A DNA stretch of 64,000 bases from Nitrosomonas aestuarii (GTDB lineage Bacteria; Pseudomonadota; Gammaproteobacteria; Burkholderiales; Nitrosomonadaceae): NCBI RefSeq assembly GCF_003046585.1, contig NZ_QAAE01000005.1, forward strand, positions 1-64,000, in the 5' to 3' direction. Of the stretch, positions 45,066 through 53,813 are shown in pieces. The first letter of the stretch is position 1. Each line of letters starts with the position of its first letter. The notes beneath the pieces were generated by a model. It was given only the letters and a program-made list of their open reading frames with translations. It was not told where the DNA came from and made no database searches. A program made the position numbers and the translations under genes.

Positions 45066-48000
45066 CTATTGTATGAGCTCTCGCCAGGTAATTCGTCCGC
45101 GAAGTCCCGCAGGCCCTTTTGTGGCAGGTGTCTTGACTAACGTACCATCGGCCCTTGAAGATATCAAAACATCATCCAGGTGCCCTCTAATCCTTGTGAC
45201 ACCACCTACAGAAAAACCTATCTCCACACCTGCTGATAAGCCATCATTAAATCCAATAATGCCATTTCTGTTAATATCAAATGCAGGAAAGGGAAGCATT
45301 CCACCAGTTAAGAAATCAACTGTATTCACAAACCCTCTTCCACCAAAGTCGCATGGAGATGTGGAAGGAATAATCGTTGCGAAAGTAAAAAGGCCATCTT
45401 CTAAACCGGGAATCCCTGTCAATCGCTCACCACTCACAGGCAAATCAAAGTACCAACCTTTTGTCGTTGCTGAATAAGATACTGGATTCTGTGTAGCTGT
45501 TCTGACCGAAGCATCTGTAATTACTTGCTGCACCAATTCTCCGACATTGACTGTTGTTGAAGTATTATGATCCCAAACTGCATAAATAGTTTGGACGTCA
45601 GTGCTTGTAGTGTCGCCCGTCTCTAAATACTTACCTGTACCAAATAAAACCAACTGGCCGCCATTTGGATGCAGACTGATTACTGGCGGCGCAATAATGG
45701 GTTTACCAGTTCCTGAAGTAAATAACGGCAGACCACCGATCGCCACATTCCAACTCGAAGGTGCAGCAGAACTCACATCAAATTTCCATACATTACCCTT
45801 GATGTCACCCGCATAAATGACATCGACTGAACCGTCCCCATCTGAGTCGAATGGCATCGGTGTTGAAAGACCATTACCAGAGCCTGTACTGGCTACAAGC
45901 TTGATATAATCTGTGCCGAGTGTCCAGCTACCGTCTTCTCCGCCTGTCAGGAAAAGAATATAAAGCACCGCCTTACCATTATTACTGTTATATCCATTCC
46001 CGACAACGGCTGCCCATTGACCATTTTTCATTTTCACAATTTGTTTGGCCTGACCTGTAAATGGATTTACAGGCGGTTGGTTGTAGCTGTAGCCCATGTC
46101 AACATCATCGGCATCTGAGAATTCCCAAAGAACCAAATTAGCAGCATTAGCAGCAGTAAAAGTAGGCGCTGATTGCGATGCATCCGACGGATTAGTAACA
46201 TCTAGCGCATAAAAACCCTTGCCACCACCGTTTAGACTGCCGATGAGCACGCTTTTCCAACTTGCTGTAACACCGATATATGCATCAGCCACCATGGGAG
46301 AGCCATCAACAAAGTAACGGTGTCCAGAATGATAATCCTTGTCAGTCAATCGGCTTAAATTATCATAAACCATACTGGGAATATACGTTATCAATTCTTT
46401 GCCGGCATCCGCGGCACTGCAACCCGGTGTAACACCGGGAATACAAGCATTAAAACCATGCAAAACGCCGTCATTGGCACCAACATAAACAATCGGAAGA
46501 CGATTTTTAAATGCAACACTGAAGGCAGCATAGCCAGGATGGTCTACATCGGAGTAGCCAGCACTGGGTTTACCCACATAGAAAGGCCCTGAGTTAACAA
46601 TATCTCCAAGCTTACTCGTAGTACGCGTCCGGAATTTATTCACGGTAGACGCGCTCGCACAACTGAATGTTCCACCCGCCCCCTCATGCGTGCTGCCACC
46701 ACGTAAAAAAGCAATTCTTTCCGGGCCGCAATTATCGACACTACCCGCAGCATTTTTATCAAGCAGGTTTTTTTGAGCGGTCGTCAGATTGGCATATTCA
46801 AATGCAACACCATCAGTATTACCTTTGGTAAGCACAACACGCGTTACAGGATTAACAGAAGCGGGCGCAAGTGAAACCGAACCGGCTTCCCATTCGGTAG
46901 CACCCAGAGTACCATTAGCATCAATCGGAACGGACAATAACTGCCCACTCCAGTCGCCACTGTTAAATTTTGCCTGGTAAATACGTCCGTTCGTCATCAG
47001 TGAATTGGAATTGGCTGCCACCGCTGATGCTGAACCTGTCCTTGCAATTATAGTAGAAAGCGTATTAGATAACGCATCTGCAAATGTGTTAGGATCAGCC
47101 GCGCTGAAAAAGTCCCCGCGACTATTAACGGCAGCATGCCACAGGTCATCTATCTTAGCCGCATCACTTGCAGTTGGATTTGGCCATGACTCCGACCCTG
47201 ATGGCAGCGCATTCAGCGATCCGCTAACCCCTAATCCCACTGTAAAAGTAACCATATGCTGCCAGAATGCAGGGTCTGAAGGATTAGTCGGCACATTGTT
47301 GGGCAAATCTGTGCGCAAATCATTCTTCCAATATTTCATTGCAGCATCCGCTAATGTGTCACTATAAGCATCCGCATAAGGGAGAGACGGCGTATAAGTA
47401 TAAGTTGCCGGAACTGCCGGTGAAGAATGATTTGTGATACTCGAACCGGACTGATTATCAGAATTATCAAGACCTGATACGGAGCCCTCGGTCCAGTAGC
47501 CGTCCGTCATAAGGATGTTATAGTTTTGACGGCATGCGTGTTGTGTTCCTCCATTCGAACCTGGCGATTGTCCCCAGGGACCTTTATCATCAGTTCTTTT
47601 GAAATATTCCCCCACGCTGATCATCGCCTCCCGCAAAGGTGTGCCAGCAGCAGGAATATCATGGTCATAAAGATTATTAAAAAAATTCGTTCTGTCTGCA
47701 CCCGTAAATTGCCTTACTCCACTTTTTATTACTGCTGTCGACACACCATCAATCGTTGAAGAATTTTTGTTAATAGCTGCGAAGCCTACACGCATGGTAT
47801 TCCCCTGCGTAGCGAATGCTCTGCCGATACCCGCACGTGCCAATAATATGCGAGAACGATAATAAGTATACCAATTCGCAAAATTCTGAATCTCTTCATT
47901 ATAAGTGCAGGTGGGTGCTGCAACGCAATCCAGACGACCTGACCCACCCACGTAAGAAGACGTTGAAGATTTAATTTGAATCTGCGTGTAACTGCTGGCA

Positions 48001-48575
48001 GAATTAACATTACCGCCGTTATATTTGAAATACACTGCGGGGTAAAAAGTTCTTGATTGAGTGGAAGAGCGGCTTCCATTATCATTTAGCCAACGCGCAC
48101 TTTGTGTATTGTTGACAGTAAGATTGCGGCAGCCCGCGCCTGTATTCATGGGGTTGTGTGGCGCACAGGCAGGGCTGGCATTACTCATCAAAGACCCGTC
48201 AGCATTACTCCAAGGCAAGTACCTTATAGTGGGATTATAGTAAATCCTGTTAACATTACTGGAACGTAAAGTAGCCGCGTATTTATTAGACGGATCAAAA
48301 TCAACAACATAATTAGAGTAATCGCTAGGGCCATAAACGTCATCCGCGCGAGGAAACATGTAGCGTACAGACTGAAGAATCAATTCATCCGGCATGATTT
48401 CAAAATGCATGGATCCTGAATCGTCCAGCGTAAACATGACATTCGGCGAAATATTCCCGCCTAAAAATAGAGGACCGTTTGATAGTGGTGACAAAGCACG
48501 GGCCTGGCTTGCAAAAAAAACAGGGATAAAGAAAAAACAAACAAGCACCAGCGGACGAATCAAACTTTCTTTCAT
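45066..48575 (-). CDS. pilY1: Pilus tip adhesin/assembly protein PilY1 (cluster A)
   Basis: A 1169-residue secreted PilY1/PilC protein. Signal peptide ~1-28. The von Willebrand A-like N-terminal part has a canonical metal site D51-D-S-G-S55 (FTLDDSGSMHFE). The C-terminal beta-propeller (~650-1100) has PIVYVGANDGVLHGFNA and GGKGFYALDVTNP. A calcium-binding loop DSDGDGSVD lies at 910-918, the equivalent of the loop that controls pilus retraction in Pseudomonas PilY1. A dockerin-like DINRNGIIGFNDG follows near the end. It lies between pilX and pilE of cluster A. Confidence 0.94.
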   Translation of the reverse strand: MKESLIRPLVLVCFFFIPVFFASQARALSPLSNGPLFLGGNISPNVMFTLDDSGSMHFEIMPDELILQSVRYMFPRADDVYGPSDYSNYVVDFDPSNKYAATLRSSNVNRIYYNPTIRYLPWSNADGSLMSNASPACAPHNPMNTGAGCRNLTVNNTQSARWLNDNGSRSSTQSRTFYPAVYFKYNGGNVNSASSYTQIQIKSSTSSYVGGSGRLDCVAAPTCTYNEEIQNFANWYTYYRSRILLARAGIGRAFATQGNTMRVGFAAINKNSSTIDGVSTAVIKSGVRQFTGADRTNFFNNLYDHDIPAAGTPLREAMISVGEYFKRTDDKGPWGQSPGSNGGTQHACRQNYNILMTDGYWTEGSVSGLDNSDNQSGSSITNHSSPAVPATYTYTPSLPYADAYSDTLADAAMKYWKNDLRTDLPNNVPTNPSDPAFWQHMVTFTVGLGVSGSLNALPSGSESWPNPTASDAAKIDDLWHAAVNSRGDFFSAADPNTFADALSNTLSTIIARTGSASAVAANSNSLMTNGRIYQAKFNSGDWSGQLLSVPIDANGTLGATEWEAGSVSLAPASVNPVTRVVLTKGNTDGVAFEYANLTTAQKNLLDKNAAGSVDNCGPERIAFLRGGSTHEGAGGTFSCASASTVNKFRTRTTSKLGDIVNSGPFYVGKPSAGYSDVDHPGYAAFSVAFKNRLPIVYVGANDGVLHGFNACIPGVTPGCSAADAGKELITYIPSMVYDNLSRLTDKDYHSGHRYFVDGSPMVADAYIGVTASWKSVLIGSLNGGGKGFYALDVTNPSDASQSAPTFTAANAANLVLWEFSDADDVDMGYSYNQPPVNPFTGQAKQIVKMKNGQWAAVVGNGYNSNNGKAVLYILFLTGGEDGSWTLGTDYIKLVASTGSGNGLSTPMPFDSDGDGSVDVIYAGDIKGNVWKFDVSSAAPSSWNVAIGGLPLFTSGTGKPIIAPPVISLHPNGGQLVLFGTGKYLETGDTTSTDVQTIYAVWDHNTSTTVNVGELVQQVITDASVRTATQNPVSYSATTKGWYFDLPVSGERLTGIPGLEDGLFTFATIIPSTSPCDFGGRGFVNTVDFLTGGMLPFPAFDINRNGIIGFNDGLSAGVEIGFSVGGVTRIRGHLDDVLISSRADGTLVKTPATKGPAGLRGRITWRELIQ

Positions 48576-48613
48576 AATTTCAAAATCCTTCTAAATTACC
48601 CGTAGACCGTTTA

Positions 48614-49207
48614 CTACGGCCTGAAAATTTCCTGCAATTGAACTTCTGTTCCTTGTCTTGCGCCCTGCGCACGTACAGTAATGCGGTAGTAATAACGCTC
48701 ACCACTGCCTGGCGGTGTTTTCCTTATCCCTTCGATAATGTAAGTTGGTGCCGCCAGTAAACCTGCAGGTAATGCTGGCGCAGTAAAAATCACACCATCC
48801 ACGCTGAATACATTCCCTGGCACATAGTTAATAGGGCAGTTCGGTGTACAATAGGTTACCCAAGCCGGATCACCCGGATTACCAGGCTCACTGGGCGCCG
48901 GAACGCCCGCGCCGTAGTAGCATAACCCAGATGTACAAGTCGCATCGAAACCGATCACGCCGTCAATTGGGTTAGGGGTATTTGTTGCAGGATCGTTATC
49001 ACGAATATGCTGTTCTGCATATCGTAACGTCATTTCTGCAGCCTGCAGTGCGAGATTACGGTCTCGCAAATTGCCAGACATGCGCTCCTCCATATTAGCC
49101 GTTTTTAACGCTGAAATACCGAACAGAGTCAACACGACCAAAAAAATCAGACCGGTAACAAAAGCCGCGCCCAACTGTTCTTGTCGAGAACAGAATTTCA
49201 TGATCAT
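48614..49207 (-). CDS. pilX: Minor pilin assembly protein PilX (cluster A)
   Basis: A 197-residue PilX-type protein: hydrophobic N-terminus AAFVTGLIFLVVLTLFGISA followed by LKTANMEERMSGNLRDRNLA and LQAAEMTLRYAEQHI, the PilX_N and PilX domain signature. There is no Glu5, as usual for PilX. The ATG overlaps the pilW stop (ATGA). Its product works with PilV, PilW, FimU/FimT and PilE to prime pilus assembly and carry PilY1. Confidence 0.9.
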   Translation of the reverse strand: MIMKFCSRQEQLGAAFVTGLIFLVVLTLFGISALKTANMEERMSGNLRDRNLALQAAEMTLRYAEQHIRDNDPATNTPNPIDGVIGFDATCTSGLCYYGAGVPAPSEPGNPGDPAWVTYCTPNCPINYVPGNVFSVDGVIFTAPALPAGLLAAPTYIIEGIRKTPPGSGERYYYRITVRAQGARQGTEVQLQEIFRP

Positions 49208-50019
49208 GGCAATATATTGACCCGATTACGCAAATTGAAAGTGGCAGAGAAAGCACGTCTCAAACGTCTATCAGCAGGAACAGCTGCAGCAACACCATTA
49301 CAATCCAGATAATTATTTCCCGCAGAAACTATATTAGTTTTGTCAGAGCGAATCAAAACACATACACGGGCGGTCACCACCTGATTCCAATCGACTGGTA
49401 CAGCAACATATTGGTTTGCAGATTGGTCGCTGCTTGTATCAATCCCATAAAGAATCTGAAGATCCTCTATATTTTCTACTAAAACTGAACCCGAGGGTGG
49501 TGCACCTGGAACGGCCGGTGCGGCCTGGATTATGCCCTGACATCGTAACTGCGCATTGGCGGCATCGAGATTAAAATAATTTTGAATGATGTTATTGTCG
49601 CCAGTTACATCAGCCAGTGTCACCGCAGTGCCTTCACAATCTCTGTCATTTACCGCGCCGTCGTACTGAACCGTTAAAGTATCTGCAACACCTGCTCCTC
49701 CGTCTGTACCATTGATGGCTATTCCAGAGAAAGCCACCTTGAAGCCACCAAATGGAATGTACGCATGCCCTGCTTGCTTAATACTGCGACCAAGAATTTC
49801 TAAGGCGAAACGACCACTTTCTTGAATACGTGCATTGTCCTCCTGCACACGGAAAGCCTGGCGACTGCTAACAAAAACCGTTCCTATGACAAGTAGCAAG
49901 ACTAAACTTATTGTCGAAGCGATCATTAGCTCAACCAAAGTAAAGCCACGCTGTTTTTCCAGATTTCTGATAATGCATTTTTTTGAAGCTAGAGCTGGTT
50001 TCATATTAATCATCTTCAT
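49204..50019 (-). CDS. pilW: Minor pilin PilW (cluster A)
   Basis: About 271 residues from the ATG at 50019, which overlaps the pilV stop (ATGA); the frame extends 18 codons further but those lie in pilV. Prepilin site RG-FTLVELMIASTISLVLLL with Glu5, then QEDNARIQESGRFALEILGR, the PilW signature helix. Stop overlaps pilX. Confidence 0.92.
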   Translation of the reverse strand: MKMINMKPALASKKCIIRNLEKQRGFTLVELMIASTISLVLLLVIGTVFVSSRQAFRVQEDNARIQESGRFALEILGRSIKQAGHAYIPFGGFKVAFSGIAINGTDGGAGVADTLTVQYDGAVNDRDCEGTAVTLADVTGDNNIIQNYFNLDAANAQLRCQGIIQAAPAVPGAPPSGSVLVENIEDLQILYGIDTSSDQSANQYVAVPVDWNQVVTARVCVLIRSDKTNIVSAGNNYLDCNGVAAAVPADRRLRRAFSATFNLRNRVNILP

Positions 50020-50528
50020 GGAGAAACCCTCGTTAAGAAGCATCGCGTTCCTGCTGGCGCACCACCAGGGCACCCTGGATCAGCTCCTCCGCCCATTTCC
50101 TTTTCGGCCCACATTACAGCAATTACAAAACCATTCACCAAATTTCCTGTTACCGTTCCAACTCCGTTAGGCAAGAGTACAGAATTGGCCGCGTTCCACT
50201 GCGCGTGATCATATGCCGCTACCTGAGCAGCATCACATTCTGCGGCAACACAATCATTGCTCGCAGGAATAGCTGTTGATAGCGCATCATATGATCCTAT
50301 ACGCACACCGGCCAAATTCGCGCGCATACGATCTGCAATATCATGTGTTTGCTGAACAGCAATAGAACGATAATGCGCCGTGTTATTACTTTTCATACCG
50401 GTTGTCACGAGACCAGCCATTCCCAGCAACCCAAAAGAAAGTACCAAAATTGTTACGAGAACCTCAAGCATGCTGACACCTTGCTGCTTATTCGGTCCGA
50501 CAAGGTTGAGTCTATTATTTATGAACAT
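50016..50528 (-). CDS. pilV: Minor pilin PilV (cluster A)
   Basis: A 170-residue PilV: prepilin-like N-terminus QG-VSMLEVLVTILVLSFGLL with Glu5, then GLVTTGMKSNNTAHYRSIAV and DIADRMRANLAG, the PilV signature. It overlaps fimT by 10 bases at its start and pilW by ATGA at its end, so it is translationally coupled on both sides. Confidence 0.92.
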   Translation of the reverse strand: MFINNRLNLVGPNKQQGVSMLEVLVTILVLSFGLLGMAGLVTTGMKSNNTAHYRSIAVQQTHDIADRMRANLAGVRIGSYDALSTAIPASNDCVAAECDAAQVAAYDHAQWNAANSVLLPNGVGTVTGNLVNGFVIAVMWAEKEMGGGADPGCPGGAPAGTRCFLTRVSP

Positions 50529-51049
50529 GCGCCTGTTCCTGTTTCATGGCGCACACGGCCTTGATTACTCAGGACCAATACCTTTGAGGCGGCCACACCA
50601 CGACTGTCGCATAAAGAAAAAGTAGCATTAAAACCAAGTGAAAAGCCACTTGCCGAAAACGTGACCCGCGCACCATTAGATGCCAGCGTATTACCTCCCG
50701 TTAATGCAGAACCGACCTGAATAATCTCCTCACCAGCACCTACAATGCCATCACCATCCGCATCCGCAAAAACTATCCAGCCATTCGACCAGACAGTTCC
50801 ACCGGTACAGCCTGTCCCATTTGTACTCGGGCAAATACTAGTGGGACCGTTTCTTATGATAGCTTCGTTTTTTGCAAGCATCATTGCTGATGAGAAATGA
50901 TTGATCTGTGTAATCAATTGACTGTCTTGCACAAATACTCGATAACCAGGTGCAGCAACAGCGAGCAAAATACTTGCCACACTTAACGTAACTAGCAATT
51001 CTATTAATGTGAGGCCAGCACTCACCGTGAAGTCTTTTACTTTCTCCAT
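50519..51049 (-). CDS. fimT: Minor pilin FimT/FimU-type, GspH domain (cluster A)
   Basis: A 176-residue GspH/FimT pseudopilin: AG-LTLIELLVTLSVASILLA with Glu5, then AMMLAKNEAIIRNGPTSICP and WSNGWIVFADADGDGIVGAG. C-terminal VLVLSNQGRVR is the family's strand. The Cys pair ISICPS...GCTG may form a disulfide. First gene of cluster A. Some FimT proteins bind DNA during natural transformation. Confidence 0.9.
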   Translation of the reverse strand: MEKVKDFTVSAGLTLIELLVTLSVASILLAVAAPGYRVFVQDSQLITQINHFSSAMMLAKNEAIIRNGPTSICPSTNGTGCTGGTVWSNGWIVFADADGDGIVGAGEEIIQVGSALTGGNTLASNGARVTFSASGFSLGFNATFSLCDSRGVAASKVLVLSNQGRVRHETGTGACS

Positions 51050-51267
51050 TTGTCTTTTTTATCGACAGCAATTAGAAATATCTATCTGTGTGATTACGGT
51101 CAATAATCAAAATTACTTTACTTATTATTAATATCGATTCATTATTTTCATTTTTGACTATATTCCATCCTTCAGATCAAACAGATAAACAGGCATTCAT
51201 TTAAATAAAGGTAATAACAGATTTTTATACAATAAGTTACCCAGTATTTTAATCTGATTATTGGCAG

Positions 51268-51399
51268 ACCGATTACTCAGGCAAAAGATCCGCTGCTGGT
51301 ATTACAGAAATTGAATCAGTCGATTACGATGTAATCATCGTTTTCTACAACAGACTCCGTTTACTGGCAGCCTTGAAGCATAAAGCCGAGACTGTGTGA
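51268..51399 (+). pseudogene. Possible IS3-type transposase tail (gap 51050-51653)
   Basis: Within the 604-base gap before the HDOD gene, one plus-strand frame without a start reads IESVDYDVIIVFYNRLRLLA and ALKHKAETV before TGA at 51397-51399. The DYxxxFYNxxRLxxxL pattern is like the end of IS3-family OrfB. A short GCCC/GGGC hairpin with seven T (51401-51424) follows and may be a terminator. The rest of the gap is AT-rich, with nothing else seen. Confidence 0.3.
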
Positions 51400-51653
51400 G
51401 CCCTGCTACTGGGCATTTTTTTATCAGGTAAGTACGCACTTTTGATTTCTTTGACTATCTGTTAAAGAATATCGCTATTTTGTCGCTATCTGAACAACCG
51501 TATTACTTTTAATCACGTCACATTACAAGGCAGTAACGATCGCAGCTGCATCACAATTTATCGGAACCATCTTATTCATGTGTTATTGATTCAGGCTTTG
51601 CGACCGAAAACCTACCGAAAAACTGTTTACAGAAACATAGAGAGACATACCTC

Positions 51654-52538
51654 GTGGAAAACAGAAATAACGAAGCAGCGAAAACTAATCTGCAACAAAT
51701 GCTTCTGCACCCAGAAAAACTCCCCCCATTGCCAGAAACGGCACAGGCACTCATCCTGTTGCGCAACAACCCTAACGCAAATTTGGATGAGCTCGTCACC
51801 ATCATCGAAAAAGACCCCGGGTTGGCCAGTTTCATAATGAAATACGCGCGCATGGCAATCTTTGGTTATGGGGAGCGGATCACTTCGGTATGGCACGCCA
51901 TATCATTAGCACTCGGTTTCAATAGTGCGTTGAATATGGCCACTGGCGTCGCTTCAGCCGGATGTCTCAAAATTACCAATCGTGGGCCGCTGGGACGCAT
52001 TCGTATCTGGCATCACGCCCTCAAGTGCGCAGCGCTATGCCGTGAGTTAGCCAAAACGATGGAACAGAAGCAATCCGTAGATTCCGGCCTTGCATATTTA
52101 TGCGGTTTGTTCCATAACTTTGGATATTTACTCTTTGGCCACCTGCTCCCGCAACAATATACTTTTTTGAACGATCTGTGCCTGTACTATCCGGCAAAAG
52201 AAACAAGACACCTGGAACTCCAGGTTTTCGGTATTACCCACGATTTTGCCGGGGCCTATTTAATCGAAGCGTGGCAATTACCTGGTGAAATTGTAACGGC
52301 TGTTGCCGAACATCACTTTCCGGATTATGAAGGACAACATGCTCACTATGTCAAGCTGGTTGCAGTTGCCAATCGCTTATTACAAAATGAGGGTATTTCC
52401 GATGCATGCGATCATATAGAAACGGCAGCATTGCTGGAATGTCTGCAGATACCTGGCCCGGATGCTGAAGCCGCGCTGCAAATGATCGATAGCTGTCTGG
52501 ATGATTTTGACACACTCGCTACTGATCTGGCGGCTTAA
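51654..52538 (+). CDS. HDOD domain signalling protein
   Basis: A 294-residue single-domain HDOD protein (degenerate HD-GYP relative without phosphodiesterase residues). The start of the domain is EKLPPLPETAQALILLRNNP; HALKCAALCRELAK and LCGLFHNFGYLLFGHLLPQQ show the degenerate HD region, and AVAEHHFPDY follows. The start is a GTG at 51654. HDOD proteins in other proteobacteria influence motility, biofilm and cyclic-di-GMP signalling. Here it stands on the plus strand between two minus-strand minor-pilin operons, so a link to pilus control is plausible but only by position. Confidence 0.88.
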   Translation: MENRNNEAAKTNLQQMLLHPEKLPPLPETAQALILLRNNPNANLDELVTIIEKDPGLASFIMKYARMAIFGYGERITSVWHAISLALGFNSALNMATGVASAGCLKITNRGPLGRIRIWHHALKCAALCRELAKTMEQKQSVDSGLAYLCGLFHNFGYLLFGHLLPQQYTFLNDLCLYYPAKETRHLELQVFGITHDFAGAYLIEAWQLPGEIVTAVAEHHFPDYEGQHAHYVKLVAVANRLLQNEGISDACDHIETAALLECLQIPGPDAEAALQMIDSCLDDFDTLATDLAA

Positions 52539-52595
52539 GGTACACTCAGTCACCGCGGCCACCGCAGTTGTCTTAGCCAGCGCTTATTCAGAAGT

Positions 52596-53183
52596 TCATC
52601 GCACAAATATAACACTGCGAAGCATTAGCTGCGATAATGTCAAATTCCAGTCTGGGAAGGTCATTGTCCATTTTCTGCTGGCGTTTTTAATGCCGACATA
52701 CAGCAGCTTAAGCAAACTGTTCTGGTTCGGAAATCCGCCTTTGGTTTTTGTAAGTTTGCGAAACTGACGATGGATCGCCTCTATGGTATTTGTCGTATAC
52801 ATAACACGGCGTATCGGCTCAGGGTATTTAAAGAAGCCGATAAATTCTCCCATTTGTTTCGCCAGGATTTGATCACACTGGGATACTGTTTTCCCCATTT
52901 GGCTTCCAACGCATTCAGCTGGAAACAAGCCAGAGGTCGATTTCACAGTTTTGGGCGTTTATCCATTCTTGCGGTTCGATACATGACCAGACTCAATATG
53001 CTGATCAAGTTCTGCCGACAATGCAGCTTCTGTAAGCTGTTTGATCAGCGGTGTTAACATGCCATTCTTGCCATGCAGATCATGGCCAGTCTTTAACGCT
53101 GACAGCGCTGCTTCAATCTGGTTGAGTCCTGCTCATCTGTCACTCCTTCGAGATTTAATCACGAGGGAATGAACAGAATTTCC
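52596..53183 (-). pseudogene. IS256-family (Mutator-type) element remnant
   Basis: The minus strand starts with an element end (GGAAATTCTGTTCATTCCCT), an ATG with MSRTQPD and an immediate stop. In another frame come the conserved N-terminus IEAALSALKTGHDLHGKNGM, LTPLIKQLTEAALSAELDQH and a stop at IESGHVSNRKNG. After a large internal deletion the C-terminal part is in frame (YPEPIRRVMYTTNTIEAIHR, KLTKTKGGFPNQNSLLKLLY). The DDE core is lost. It is dead, and lies between the HDOD gene and pilus cluster B. Confidence 0.85.
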
Positions 53184-53258
53184 AAAATTCCAAGATTCAA
53201 GCTTACTCCATCCATATCAATAACCTATAATTTTACATATCACTTTTAAGTGAAGAAA

Positions 53259-53813
53259 CTATGAGCATGATGTAATTTTCTCAACTCTTGATCTACCACT
53301 CCCGCTCAGTATCAATTGTCGACCCAGTCCGTCTACAGCAGGTGCCGCTGGACACAGGGTAAATGTACCTGCTTGTATAGCACCGCTGGTTAGTTTTGTC
53401 CTACCCTGTGCATCAAACGAAATATAGTTATCAACATTCCCGTTCCCGGTAAAATTATAGCCAGCTTGCAACGGTAACATGGTCAATACAATTTCTTCCC
53501 CACCACCAATAGTGCCATTATTATCTAAATCAACAAAAACAATCCATCCTTGATCCCAACCACCGGAATTATTACAATTTGTACCATCCGAACTTTTGCA
53601 CATAACAACCCGTCTGTTCCGCTTTATTGCTTCTGATCGCGCCAATGCAAAATTTGAATACATTGAATTGATGTAACTATTTAAACGATTATTTGTCGCA
53701 AATTGACTAAAAGATGGCACGCCAATCGATAGCAGGATCCCTAGAACAGACAATACCACCAATAATTCAATTAATGTAACACCACGATTTTTATTGAAAA
53801 AAAACCAGATCAT
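53259..53813 (-). CDS. fimT: Minor pilin FimT-type, GspH domain (cluster B)
   Basis: About 184 residues from the ATG at 53813, which overlaps the pilY1-B stop (ATGA). RG-VTLIELLVVLSVLGILLS with Glu5, then NFALARSEAIKRNRRVVMCK and GGWDQGWIVFVDLDNNGTIG, the GspH/FimT pattern. Last gene of cluster B, whereas the cluster A fimT is first. Confidence 0.92.
   Translation of the reverse strand: MIWFFFNKNRGVTLIELLVVLSVLGILLSIGVPSFSQFATNNRLNSYINSMYSNFALARSEAIKRNRRVVMCKSSDGTNCNNSGGWDQGWIVFVDLDNNGTIGGGEEIVLTMLPLQAGYNFTGNGNVDNYISFDAQGRTKLTSGAIQAGTFTLCPAAPAVDGLGRQLILSGSGRSRVEKITSCS

Noticed and set aside
44995..45477. 160-codon plus-strand frame opposite the pilY1-A 3' end
   Set aside because: Antisense to conserved propeller and C-terminal PilY1 sequence; no start signal and proline/serine-rich composition typical of shadows.
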